DNA of 64,000 bases from Paenibacillus lupini (lineage in GTDB: Bacteria; Bacillota; Bacilli; Paenibacillales; Paenibacillaceae): assembly GCF_011761355.1 (NCBI RefSeq), contig NZ_JAASRW010000010.1, positions 124,001 through 188,000 of the forward strand. Reading direction: 5' to 3'. The position numbers were made by a program, and so were the translations under genes. The notes beneath the pieces were generated by a model. That model was given only the letters and a program-made list of their open reading frames with translations, ran no database searches and was not told the origin of the DNA. Shown here piece after piece: positions 26,521 to 35,237 of the stretch. How positions within the stretch are numbered: position 1 is the first letter of the stretch; each line of letters begins with the position of its first letter.

Positions 26521-27644
26521 ACATCTTATTATCTATTCACCATGAGATGAACATTAATGCGGGTGCTCCCGGAGTTACCTATCAGCTGTCCCGGCAATAT
26601 GAACGATTAGGTCATCAAGTATCCTTGTTCTCCTACAATGATCTGCCCTCTTATATTCCAGCCAAGCTGAAAGGGCTTGTGTTTCCCTACTATCTGATGC
26701 GAAGAATTAAAAAGTCTGATCCATTCGATATAGTGGATGCTTCAAGTGGGGATGCATGGTTATGGAGTTTGTTTAGACGCAAAGACCGGGAGGAGCCTGC
26801 TCTGGTCACAAGAAGCCACGGGTTAGAGCATACGATGCACATAGGCTTGCTGGAGGAGCAGAAGCGGGGCAATGTGAAACTATCGTGGAAATATCCGCTT
26901 TATCATGGAGGCCTTCGGCTGTGGGAGGTTGCGGTATCTTTCCGTAAAGCGGACGGGTCGCTGTTCCTTAATCAGCAGGATTACGAATATGCCATCCACA
27001 AGCTTAGGGTCAAACAAGCATCGTCGAGACTTGTTAGAAACGGACTACCGGATTATTTTCTAAACCTGTCTATTGACAATGTACCGGTCATAGCTGGAGC
27101 ACCGATTCGGATTGCCCAAGTAGGGAGCTATATATTGCGGAAAGGAATTGCCTACACCGCAGAAGCAATGAATGTCATCTTGAAGGAATATCCTAATGCA
27201 GAAATGTCATTTATCGGAACAGGCTGTTCACGAGAAACGGTGCTGGCTGACTACGATGCTGCTGTCCACTCCCGTATTCATGTCATTCCGGCATATCGTC
27301 ATGAAGAATTGCCTTCCATTCTTATGGGGCATCAGATCAAGCTTTTTCCGACTTTGTCAGAAGGATATCCGTTATCTTTACTGGAAGCGATGGCCTGTGG
27401 TCTTGTTCCGATCTCTTCCTTCACGACGAGTTCATTCCTTCAAGATGGAAAGGATGCGCTTCTTATTCCGATGAGGGAATCATCTGCCATTAAGAGCAAG
27501 CTGCGGCAATTGCTTGATGTGCCATCGCAGCTGCAAAGTATGCAAAGAAATGCGTATGAAACCGCCCAAACACATGATTGGAGCCAAATTGCAAGTGAGA
27601 CCATTCAGTTTTATAAGGAATTATGCGGGGTGACAACCGGATGA
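26517..27644 (+). CDS. Family 4 glycosyltransferase B
   Basis: 375 aa GT-B enzyme. The acceptor domain starts NILLSIHHEMNINAGAPGV, and the donor domain has YILRKGIAYTAEAMNVIL and the E-x7-E motif SEGYPLSLLEAMACGLVPI. The ATG overlaps the flippase stop (ATGA). No membrane segment. Its product sugar is unknown. Confidence 0.9.
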   Translation: MNILLSIHHEMNINAGAPGVTYQLSRQYERLGHQVSLFSYNDLPSYIPAKLKGLVFPYYLMRRIKKSDPFDIVDASSGDAWLWSLFRRKDREEPALVTRSHGLEHTMHIGLLEEQKRGNVKLSWKYPLYHGGLRLWEVAVSFRKADGSLFLNQQDYEYAIHKLRVKQASSRLVRNGLPDYFLNLSIDNVPVIAGAPIRIAQVGSYILRKGIAYTAEAMNVILKEYPNAEMSFIGTGCSRETVLADYDAAVHSRIHVIPAYRHEELPSILMGHQIKLFPTLSEGYPLSLLEAMACGLVPISSFTTSSFLQDGKDALLIPMRESSAIKSKLRQLLDVPSQLQSMQRNAYETAQTHDWSQIASETIQFYKELCGVTTG

Positions 27645-28696
27645 AGATCGTACATATCGCGAATCATGCACATGAAATAGGGAACGGCATTGTTAATGTG
27701 ATGATCGATCTGGCTTGCGAACAAGCTAGACGAGGGCATGAAGTCACTGTGGCTTCCGGTGGAGGAAGCTATATCGACTTGTTGCAACGGCATAGCGTAT
27801 CACATTATAGGCTTGATCAAACGAGAAGGCCTGCCTCTATGCTGCGGGCTTTTTTTCATTATCGCTCCCTGATCAGACAGACCAAGCCGGATATCATCCA
27901 TGCTCATATGATGACAGGCGCTCTTTTATCCCGTTATTTGAAAGGGATGAGCAGCTATAAGATTATTACGCATGTTCATAATGAATTCCAGAAGCATGCT
28001 GATCTGATGAAGGTTGGCGATGCGGTTATTGCAGTAAGCGATGCTGTTGCGAGATCCATGGCCGCAAGGGGGATTAAACCTAATAAATTAAAGGTAGTGT
28101 TGAACGGAACCGTAGGAAGCCCGAGAAAGATAAATGAATCGCTTATGCTAGACCTGAAAGGGCCTAATATTGTAACTGTAGCAGGATTATATACACGTAA
28201 AGGAATTGGCGATTTGATTGAGGCCTTTAACCAGATTGCAGCCAGCGTTGAAGGTGTGAATCTATTTATTGTTGGAGACGGGCCCGAACGTGCGTTGTTC
28301 GAGAAAATGGCGGGATTATCTATTTATCGGGAACAGATTAAGTTTGAAGGGTTTCAAGTGAACCCTGAAGCTTATATGCGGGCAGCTGATGTCTTTGTTC
28401 TTGCTTCGCACAAAGAGCCGTTTGGGCTCGTGCTCATTGAGGCAAGAGAAGCAGGCTGCGCCATTGTAGCTACGGATGTAGATGGAATACCAGAAGCGCT
28501 TGATCAAGGAGATTCGGGGATGCTGGTTCCTCCTAGACAGCCTGCTGCTCTGGCGGAAGCGATTATTGAGCTTCTTAGCGATGAAGGTAAACGTGAATCT
28601 TATAGGGAACGTGCGAGGCAAGGCCTTGAATATTATCAAGTTTCTCGGGTGACGGAGCAAACGCTTCAAATCTATGAGGAAGTATTAAAGAGTTAA
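27641..28696 (+). CDS. Family 4 glycosyltransferase C
   Basis: 351 aa GT-B enzyme. MKIVHIANHAHEIGNGIVNV at the start, a VAGLYTRKGIGDLIEAF hinge and EPFGLVLIEAREAGCAIVA as the nucleotide-sugar motif, then DVDGIPEAL. Translationally coupled to the previous gene by ATGA. The frame opens at 27623, but the coupled ATG at 27641 starts the normal Rossmann strand. Confidence 0.9.
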   Translation: MKIVHIANHAHEIGNGIVNVMIDLACEQARRGHEVTVASGGGSYIDLLQRHSVSHYRLDQTRRPASMLRAFFHYRSLIRQTKPDIIHAHMMTGALLSRYLKGMSSYKIITHVHNEFQKHADLMKVGDAVIAVSDAVARSMAARGIKPNKLKVVLNGTVGSPRKINESLMLDLKGPNIVTVAGLYTRKGIGDLIEAFNQIAASVEGVNLFIVGDGPERALFEKMAGLSIYREQIKFEGFQVNPEAYMRAADVFVLASHKEPFGLVLIEAREAGCAIVATDVDGIPEALDQGDSGMLVPPRQPAALAEAIIELLSDEGKRESYRERARQGLEYYQVSRVTEQTLQIYEEVLKS

Positions 28697-28730
28697 GTTG
28701 ATAGTCGGATGATAGGAAGTGGTAACGGTG

Positions 28731-29912
28731 ATGAGAGTATTGACGACCGGATTAGGGTGGAACGAGCTGCAGCCTGGCGGGCTGAATCGCTATTATGTCG
28801 ATTATAATCAAGCTCTGAAGCAATATGGACATTCAGAATTTGGGCTTGTTGTTGCCGAGCAGAACGCGGAGCTTCAAACCAGCTTGAATATTACGAATGC
28901 AGCGGGAAGTGGAATATGGTCCAGAATCCGGGCGGTTAGGCATCATACTGTGAAAGCAGTGGAGTCTTTCCGCCCGGATGTATTTAATCCGCATTTTGCG
29001 CTATATGCCTCCATGGTGTCCAGAAACAGCTTGCCGAGTCATATCCCTATTGTGACGCATTTCCATGGGCCTTGGGCACTTGAGTCCAAGATGGAGGAAG
29101 GCGGCAAGCCCCGAATTGTGCGGGAAGCTAGATACCTAATCAAAAAGCAGGTCGAGCAGGTAACCTACCGCCGCTCCGACCGCTTTATTGTACTCAGCGA
29201 ATATTTCAGGGATATCTTATCGAATAACTATGGTATTGACCACAGTAAAATTCACATTATTCCTGGCGCTGTTGAGCATGAACGATTCACACCTCACCCG
29301 GATCGGCCAGCACTGCGGGCAAAGCTGGGTATTGCACCTGGTCAAAAACTTTTGTTCTGTGCACGGCGCATTGTTCGCCGGATGGGAATTGACCGGCTGA
29401 TTGATGCGATGCAGACGGTTGTCCGGGAACATCCGGGGTCCAGACTATATATTGCAGGAGACGGTCCGATGCGCAGTGAATACGAACAGCAGATTGTTCG
29501 GCTGGGCCTATCTGCGAATGTAAGGATGCTGGGCAGGGTGTCTAACGAAGAATTGGTGGAATGGTATCAAGCGGCTGATTACAGCATTGTCCCAACCATT
29601 ACGCTCGAAGGCTTTGGTTTAGTTACGATTGAGTCCATGGCCTGCGGAACCCCAGTGTTTGGGACACCTTATGGCGGTACTAATGAAATCTTACGCCAAG
29701 TCTCCTCGGATTTGCTGTTCGAGGACGGGACAGCGGAGGCGATGAGCGGTAAATTGATCAGTGCTTTGAACGGCCGGCTAACGCTTCCGACCAGAGAAGC
29801 TTGCAGAGAGCATGTACTTCAGCGGTATACATGGAGCAGTGTAGCCGGGGCTGTAACCGATGTGTTCCGTGAGGCACAGGAGATTCGGAGAAAAGGAGTG
29901 GCCAGCCGATGA
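28731..29912 (+). CDS. Family 4 glycosyltransferase D
   Basis: 393 aa GT-B enzyme. MRVLTTGLGWNELQPGGLNR opens the acceptor domain. The donor domain has LFCARRIVRRMGIDRLIDAM and EGFGLVTIESMACGTPVFGT, with PYGGTNEIL. Spacing to the previous gene is 34 bp, the only loose joint among the GT4 genes. ATG at 28731 (AGGAAGTGG upstream) is preferred over in-frame GTGs at 28719 and 28728. Confidence 0.9.
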   Translation: MRVLTTGLGWNELQPGGLNRYYVDYNQALKQYGHSEFGLVVAEQNAELQTSLNITNAAGSGIWSRIRAVRHHTVKAVESFRPDVFNPHFALYASMVSRNSLPSHIPIVTHFHGPWALESKMEEGGKPRIVREARYLIKKQVEQVTYRRSDRFIVLSEYFRDILSNNYGIDHSKIHIIPGAVEHERFTPHPDRPALRAKLGIAPGQKLLFCARRIVRRMGIDRLIDAMQTVVREHPGSRLYIAGDGPMRSEYEQQIVRLGLSANVRMLGRVSNEELVEWYQAADYSIVPTITLEGFGLVTIESMACGTPVFGTPYGGTNEILRQVSSDLLFEDGTAEAMSGKLISALNGRLTLPTREACREHVLQRYTWSSVAGAVTDVFREAQEIRRKGVASR

Positions 29913-31102
29913 GAGTCGCCTATTATAACCACACCAGCGCAGTGAGCGGAGCGGAGATCAATCTCATGGTGACAGCGAAGCATTATACGAAGGTGCATCC
30001 CATTATCTTTGCACCGGAAGGCGAACTCCTTGATCGGGCCAGAAAGGATTGGCTGGAGGTTGTACCTCTGCCAAGCTTTAACGCGAGGCTGAGCCGCAAT
30101 CCACTCCGGCTGGCCGCTGGAGCGGCCGGCATGATTAAGGCTGGACGCCAGCTGTCGGAAGCAGTGAGAGCGTACGGGATAGATGTGATCCATGCCAACT
30201 CGCTTCGGGCAGGAATGATGGCATCGCTGTTCTACTGGCATCACCGCATTCCTGTTATATGGCATCTGCATGATATTCCGCCCAAGGGGCTGATTGGCAA
30301 AGTCATACGGATGTATGCTTTATGGGCGGCACAGTCGGTTATTGCCATATCAGAATCTGTGATGAAGGACTATCAAAAGCTGGGGGAGCGTATTCATCTG
30401 GTCCATAACGGAGCTGTCCTTAGCGAATTTTCGGGACAGGAGAAAGCCTACAGCCGTGAAAAAATTCGGTCAGAGCTCCATACACCGCAAGATGGCCGTG
30501 TCATGACCATTATTGGTCAGATCGCGCCCTGGAAAAGACAAGCGGATGCTATTCGGGCTTTACATGCCTTACTTCAACATGGAGAGGAGAATTATTTATG
30601 GATTGTCGGAGAGCCAAAGTTCCGCCAGGAGAACGAGCAATATTTGGAGGAGCTTCACCGGCTGGCCGACCAATTAAAGGTAACGAAATATATCCGCTTT
30701 ACAGGCTTTCGTGAGGATGTGGACGAAATATGCTGCGCATCTGACCTGTTGCTGCTCTGTTCGGAGAATGAGCCGTTTGGGCGGGTCATCATTGAAGCAA
30801 TGGCGCAGGGGACACCAGTCATTGCAACAAACGGCGGCGGGGTGGCGGAGATTATTAAGCACGGCCGAAGTGGACTGTTGTATACGACCGGAAATATAAT
30901 GCAGCTTGTACAATGTATCCAGGATCTTCAAAGGATGGAGCCGCTTCGCAGGCTAATCAGCGATAACGCAATTGAACGGATAAAGGAGCATTTTTCAATC
31001 GGGCAGGCTGCGGCGAAGACGGAGATGATCTATATGCAGGCAATGAATGGAGGAACGGGTATCAACCGCGGTCTCCGGCAAACTAAGGGGGTGGCAAAAT
31101 GA
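29909..31102 (+). CDS. Family 4 glycosyltransferase E
   Basis: 397 aa GT-B enzyme. MRVAYYNHTSAVSGAEINLM contains the SGAE acceptor-domain motif. The donor domain has GQIAPWKRQADAIRALHAL and NEPFGRVIIEAMAQGTPVIA, with NGGGVAEII. ATGA overlap with the previous gene. Confidence 0.9.
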   Translation: MRVAYYNHTSAVSGAEINLMVTAKHYTKVHPIIFAPEGELLDRARKDWLEVVPLPSFNARLSRNPLRLAAGAAGMIKAGRQLSEAVRAYGIDVIHANSLRAGMMASLFYWHHRIPVIWHLHDIPPKGLIGKVIRMYALWAAQSVIAISESVMKDYQKLGERIHLVHNGAVLSEFSGQEKAYSREKIRSELHTPQDGRVMTIIGQIAPWKRQADAIRALHALLQHGEENYLWIVGEPKFRQENEQYLEELHRLADQLKVTKYIRFTGFREDVDEICCASDLLLLCSENEPFGRVIIEAMAQGTPVIATNGGGVAEIIKHGRSGLLYTTGNIMQLVQCIQDLQRMEPLRRLISDNAIERIKEHFSIGQAAAKTEMIYMQAMNGGTGINRGLRQTKGVAK

Positions 31103-32247
31103 ATTATCGGATAGCAATTGTCCATGATTATTTGAATCAAATGGGCGGAGCGGAAAGAGTTGTTGGCGTTATGCATAAGTTGTTTCCGGAAGCACCAATC
31201 TATACGACCATTGTCGACAGAGAGAAGTTATTACCTGAATTACGCGACGCTAATGTTGTAACGACCTGGATGCAGCATATTCCGAACATTTTACGAGATT
31301 TCAAGCTTTACTTCTGGCTATATCCGTTTGCAGTCCGGTCGATGAAGCTGCAGGAGTACGATATTATCATCAGCTCCAGCAGTGCTTATGCTAAAGGGAT
31401 CCGGAAGCCTGGGCATGCGGTTCATTTGTGCTACTGTCATTCCCCAATGCGGTTTGCCTGGAACTTTGACGGCTATATCGAGAATGTAAAGGTGTCACGG
31501 ATGAGAAAAATAGCTGCCAAATGGCTGACATTCCCTTTAAGGATTTGGGATAAATCAAATTCAAAGCAGGTCGACCGTCTTATAGCCAACTCCAGTGTGG
31601 TGAAAGAAAGAATAAACAAGTTTTATGGACTCGAGTCTTCTGTCATTTATCCTCCTGTTGAAGTAGAACGTTTCTCGGTCAGTAGTGAGGCGCCGGAAGA
31701 TTATTTTCTCATTGTCTCACGTCTTGTTTCCTATAAGAAGATCGATATCGCCATCGAAGCCTGCTCTCGTCTTGGAAGGAAGCTGCTCATTGTTGGGGAC
31801 GGGGATGACCGGGAACGTCTCGAAGCTATGGCAGGACCAAACGTTCAATTTCTAGGCCGCAGAAGTGACGAAGAGGTAGTCCGCTATATGCAGAGATGTC
31901 AGGCATTGCTGTTTCCTGGATTGGAGGATTTTGGGATAACTCCACTAGAGGCCAATGCCTGCGGCAGACCTGTGATTGCCTTCCAAGCAGGCGGAGCGCT
32001 TGACACCATCAAATCGGGATTGAACGGCTTGTTTTTCAAGGTGCAGAATGCTGAGTCTCTAATAGAAGCTCTGCAGGCTTTTGATAGACAGCAGTGGGAT
32101 CCGCAGCTCATTAGGGATCATGCTGAGACGTTTAATGAACGTTTCTTCATTGAGAGGTTATTGTCCAGTTTGCAAAGTGCAATTGATCCGCTTGGAAGCA
32201 ACTTGAAACACTACGGGGTGGAGGCAGGGATCCATTTTGGGAGATAG
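31099..32247 (+). CDS. Family 4 glycosyltransferase F (mannosyltransferase-like)
   Basis: 382 aa. IAIVHDYLNQMGGAERVVGV and the FPEAPIYTTIVD region are typical of the WbaZ-type subgroup, several of which are mannosyltransferases. Donor domain: LIVSRLVSYKKIDIAIEAC and LEDFGITPLEANACGRPVIA. With manC in the cluster, a mannose donor is plausible but not shown. ATGA overlap. There is no strong terminator after the stop, so transcription may run on into the lasso genes. Confidence 0.9.
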   Translation: MNYRIAIVHDYLNQMGGAERVVGVMHKLFPEAPIYTTIVDREKLLPELRDANVVTTWMQHIPNILRDFKLYFWLYPFAVRSMKLQEYDIIISSSSAYAKGIRKPGHAVHLCYCHSPMRFAWNFDGYIENVKVSRMRKIAAKWLTFPLRIWDKSNSKQVDRLIANSSVVKERINKFYGLESSVIYPPVEVERFSVSSEAPEDYFLIVSRLVSYKKIDIAIEACSRLGRKLLIVGDGDDRERLEAMAGPNVQFLGRRSDEEVVRYMQRCQALLFPGLEDFGITPLEANACGRPVIAFQAGGALDTIKSGLNGLFFKVQNAESLIEALQAFDRQQWDPQLIRDHAETFNERFFIERLLSSLQSAIDPLGSNLKHYGVEAGIHFGR

Positions 32248-32260
32248 TTTCGTCTCTTGT

Positions 32261-32307
32261 GATACATTTTGTTGATAAATTTGAGCCATTTTGCTACAAT
32301 TAGTATC
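32261..32307 (+). promoter_or_regulatory. Promoter of the lasso-type operon with GATAC/GTATC operator
   Basis: TTGATA (32272-32277), 17-bp spacer, TACAAT (32295-32300). An operator GCTAC-AATTA-GTATC (32293-32307, one mismatch) overlaps the -10. A half-site GATACATTTTGT (32261-32272) overlaps the -35. Same motif as at the two wzz promoters. Confidence 0.68.
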
Positions 32308-32321
32308 ATAAATAAGAAGAG

Positions 32322-33278
32322 GTGAGATCAATTAGTGAGAATGTACGTGTAGATAAAAAGAATTATTCCGCCTATGGACTACGGTTGATTAGTGAAGTGG
32401 AAATGCCGGAATTATGGTCTGAAGAAGATAGCCATATCGAACCTGACGTTAGCATTGAATATGCAGATTTAAGAGGCTTTATTCAATCTTGGGAGCCAGG
32501 GCAGAAACGCCACATTGATCTCACTCGAAATGAAATCGTGCTTCATATTCCGGAAGCGGCCTATTACCGGATTGTAGGAAGCTCTCTTATTCAAGTGATG
32601 CCTGAAAAAGGGTCGGATCCTAGAGAAGTCCGTATTTTTCTCCTGGGAGTATGCCTTTCAATTGTCATGATACATCGAGGTATTGTGCCGATGCATGCCA
32701 GCGGTGTCATGATTGATGGGAAGGCCTACATTATCGTTGGCGATTGCGGGGCCGGTAAGTCAACGCTTGGAGCTGCGTTCAGGCAGGCGGGTTATAAGCT
32801 GATCAGTGATGATATTGTAGGGTTGTCAATCGATGAGAGTAACATACTTACGGCATATCCCGGTTATCCGCAACAGAAGCTTTGGCAGCAAAGCTTGGAT
32901 TATTTGAATATGGAATCGGCGAACTATGATCAAATACTGGATAATTACAACAAGTTTGCAGTTCCATTTGGAGACCAGTTCATTAAGGATCCTCTGCCGC
33001 TGGCAGGCATATTCGAACTAGAGAAGGCAGATATTCCTCAGATTGCCATGAGACCGCTTAAATCGCTCGAACGGGTGCAGCTTATCCGCTATCATTTATT
33101 CCTCGGCAAAGTACTGAATGAATTGAGCAAGGAGCAATGGCTGCTTAACTTTGCAGCGAAAGCGGCGCTTGCTATTCCGTTCTATCAATTGAAACGCCCG
33201 CTAAACGGGTTCACGGCACCAGATCTGGTTAATCAAATTTTAAACAAAGTGAGAGAAGGGGAGGTCGTACATTTATGA
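32322..33278 (+). CDS. HPr-kinase-like peptide kinase (paeninodin PadeK type)
   Basis: Homologue of the HprK-related kinases of lasso clusters, which phosphorylate the C-terminal Ser of the precursor in the paeninodin pathway. The P-loop is VGDCGAGKSTLGAAFRQAG, followed by KLISDDIVGLSID, and the catalytic His is probably in MHASGVMIDG. The N-terminal region YSAYGLRLISEVEMPEL matches the usual start of these kinases. 318 aa as drawn from GTG at 32322. That GTG is part of the ribosome binding site AGAGGTGA, whose ideal 6-nt spacing points to the ATT at 32331 (MSENV...) as the real start. ATGA overlap with the PqqD-like gene. Confidence 0.85.
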   Translation: MRSISENVRVDKKNYSAYGLRLISEVEMPELWSEEDSHIEPDVSIEYADLRGFIQSWEPGQKRHIDLTRNEIVLHIPEAAYYRIVGSSLIQVMPEKGSDPREVRIFLLGVCLSIVMIHRGIVPMHASGVMIDGKAYIIVGDCGAGKSTLGAAFRQAGYKLISDDIVGLSIDESNILTAYPGYPQQKLWQQSLDYLNMESANYDQILDNYNKFAVPFGDQFIKDPLPLAGIFELEKADIPQIAMRPLKSLERVQLIRYHLFLGKVLNELSKEQWLLNFAAKAALAIPFYQLKRPLNGFTAPDLVNQILNKVREGEVVHL

Positions 33279-33568
33279 GCAATCAAGGTGTATTGGCAGG
33301 TGGACGTATCGTTCAAGCAGAAGGGTATCTGGTGAGCGACATGGGCGGAGATAAAGTCATGATGAGCATACAAAGCGGTAAGTATTATAATCTTGGTCAA
33401 TCTGGCGGCGCGATTTGGGAGCATCTCGCTGTTCCAACAACATTGAAAGAAATTGTATATAAACTTTGTGAGGAGTATGAAATCGATAGAGAAGTTTGCA
33501 CAAGCCAAGTGGAGGCATTCCTGCAAAAATTGGCCGAGCAAGGCCTTATTGTCAGCGCCGAGGTTTAA
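33275..33568 (+). CDS. PqqD-family RiPP recognition protein (lasso B1)
   Basis: 97 aa PqqD/RRE domain, which binds the leader peptide and delivers the precursor to its modifying enzymes. Seen: a beta-hairpin region YLVSDMGGDKVMMSIQSGKY, YNLGQSGGAIWEHL, then a helical LKEIVYKLCEEYEIDREV with a C-terminal FLQKLAEQGLI. It is preceded by an AAGGGGAGG site within the kinase gene. The order kinase-B1-B2 is that of lasso clusters in Paenibacillus. Confidence 0.88.
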   Translation: MSNQGVLAGGRIVQAEGYLVSDMGGDKVMMSIQSGKYYNLGQSGGAIWEHLAVPTTLKEIVYKLCEEYEIDREVCTSQVEAFLQKLAEQGLIVSAEV

Positions 33569-33572
33569 AAGG

Positions 33573-34019
33573 ATGAGCCGGTTTCGTAAGTTTCTAGCTT
33601 CCGACAGAGCCTTTAAGCTGATGCTGCTGGAAGCATTCTTCTACCTTGGCTGGGCGAGAATCCTGAAGGCGATTCCATTCGCGAAGGTAGCTCCCAGTCT
33701 GGGTAGTTCGATGAAAGAAACATCTTTCACGACAGCACCGGAAGATGAGGAAATCATACATAAAATCGGGCGTTCGATCCGGATCATGAGCCGCTATACG
33801 CTTTGGGAAAGCAAATGTCTTGTAATGGCTATCGCCTGTATGAAAATGCTGGAAAAGCGTCGAGTCGAGAGCACATTATATCTTGGTACGATGAAAAATG
33901 ATAATGGGAAATTAAGTGCCCATGCCTGGCTGCGAACAGGGCCTTATTATGTAACGGGTGCAGAGATCATGAATCGTTATACAGTTGTTGGTGTTTTCGG
34001 AAAAGTGCCCGGACGTTAA
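33573..34019 (+). CDS. Lasso peptide leader protease (B2, transglutaminase-like)
   Basis: 148 aa. Cys protease of the lasso B2 family, which removes the leader from the precursor. The catalytic Cys is in LWESKCLVMAIACMKML and the His in SAHAWLRTGPYYVTG. The third residue of the triad is not obvious at the usual position (Gly at His+12, Glu at +14). It starts 5 bp after the PqqD-like gene at ATG 33573, with GAGG 8 nt upstream. The frame is open further upstream, but that overlaps the PqqD-like gene. Confidence 0.87.
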   Translation: MSRFRKFLASDRAFKLMLLEAFFYLGWARILKAIPFAKVAPSLGSSMKETSFTTAPEDEEIIHKIGRSIRIMSRYTLWESKCLVMAIACMKMLEKRRVESTLYLGTMKNDNGKLSAHAWLRTGPYYVTGAEIMNRYTVVGVFGKVPGR

Positions 34020-34039
34020 GAGAGTAAGGGGAGAATGAA

Positions 34040-35224
34040 ATGAGTAGTCCTTTGGATCTGAGCTCGTTTTCGAAAGAATTGAAGTTTATGCTGAATTTGC
34101 TTCGTTCCGACCGCAAAATAGAAGTGGAAGAGGCGATACGGCAATCGAGAGATCTGGATTGGCAGTCATTTTTGAAGTTTGCCACTTATCATGATACTTT
34201 CCCTATTCTATACCCTTTGTTAGCCCAATTAAATGAAGAGCAGCAATGGACACCAAATTTCGTAATGAATAAGCTGAAGGCTGTTTATACAAGAAACACA
34301 TTCGAAATGCTGCATTTACGCGGCGAGATGGAACGGATGAATGAACGATTTGCTGGGCAAGGAATCCGCTCACTTTTTTTGAAGGGTCCGGTGCTTGCTG
34401 CAATGCTTTACGGTGATATATCGGGGCGTACGTCAGGCGATCTTGATATTTTCGTCTCGAAGCAGGATTGGGACAAATGTGTAAAGGTGTTGTTGGAGGA
34501 AGGATATGCCCTGGGCGAGCAATATGATTCTGCGGCAGTCTTAAATAATACTGAACGTAAGACCCATCATATCTCCTATATACATCCGCAGAAGAGAATC
34601 GAGATTGAGCTTCATTGGCGCTTAAACCCCGATTCGGTCATTGAACCGTCGTTTGAGGAACTTTGGAGCCGAAGACAGGCTAGCTCACTTAATAAATCGG
34701 TCTATACGCTTGGCAGCGAGGATCTGTTTGTTTATTTGGTACTGCATGGAACAAGACATGCCTGGACCAGCCTGCGATGGTTGATGGATATTGACCGTAT
34801 GCTAAGCGGGTTCTTAAATTGGAACCGTGTGAATCAATTGTTTGCGGCAAGCCGAAGCGCCAGCCTCGGCGGTAAGGCGATTCTCTTATCGACCGATCTG
34901 CTCGGTAGCCTGCTGCCGGAAGAGGCTTACGCGATGACATTAAATCCAAAAGCACACCGGTTGGCGCAGCTTGCGCTTATCTTTATCCGGCAGAAGGTTG
35001 TCTTGTTTCCAGAGCCGGAGAGCAAAGAGATTGCCTTTGTCTATAACCGTTATTTGCTCGCTGCGATGACATTTAGACAAAGGCAGCTCTACATCTGGAA
35101 TAAGCTGTATCCAAGCTCGAAGGATGTAACACTGCTTCCTCTGCCTAAATCCATGCATTTTCTTTATTTCCCTCTCCGCCCATTCCTTTGGTTCTGGCGG
35201 CAAGTGAAACGGCAGACAACCTAA
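34040..35224 (+). CDS. Nucleotidyltransferase-family protein of the lasso cluster
   Basis: 394 aa, a member of the uncharacterised nucleotidyltransferase family (PF14907-like) often found in lasso clusters. The active-site pattern is GPVLAAMLYGDISGRTSGDL followed by DIFV, i.e. a G-(S/T)-x-D-x-D type metal site, here SGDLDIFV. Further conserved parts: EIELHWRLNP and LVLHGTRHAWTSLRWLMDID. It is presumed to modify the peptide or a tailoring group; its role is unproven. Start ATG with GGGGAGAATGAA upstream. Confidence 0.82.
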   Translation: MSSPLDLSSFSKELKFMLNLLRSDRKIEVEEAIRQSRDLDWQSFLKFATYHDTFPILYPLLAQLNEEQQWTPNFVMNKLKAVYTRNTFEMLHLRGEMERMNERFAGQGIRSLFLKGPVLAAMLYGDISGRTSGDLDIFVSKQDWDKCVKVLLEEGYALGEQYDSAAVLNNTERKTHHISYIHPQKRIEIELHWRLNPDSVIEPSFEELWSRRQASSLNKSVYTLGSEDLFVYLVLHGTRHAWTSLRWLMDIDRMLSGFLNWNRVNQLFAASRSASLGGKAILLSTDLLGSLLPEEAYAMTLNPKAHRLAQLALIFIRQKVVLFPEPESKEIAFVYNRYLLAAMTFRQRQLYIWNKLYPSSKDVTLLPLPKSMHFLYFPLRPFLWFWRQVKRQTT

Positions 35225-35237
35225 GGAGGAGCTCCGC

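Noticed and set aside
33453-33572. Upstream start for the B2 protease (33453)
   Set aside because: That extension only reads the PqqD-like gene out of frame; ATG 33573 gives the normal protease N-terminus.
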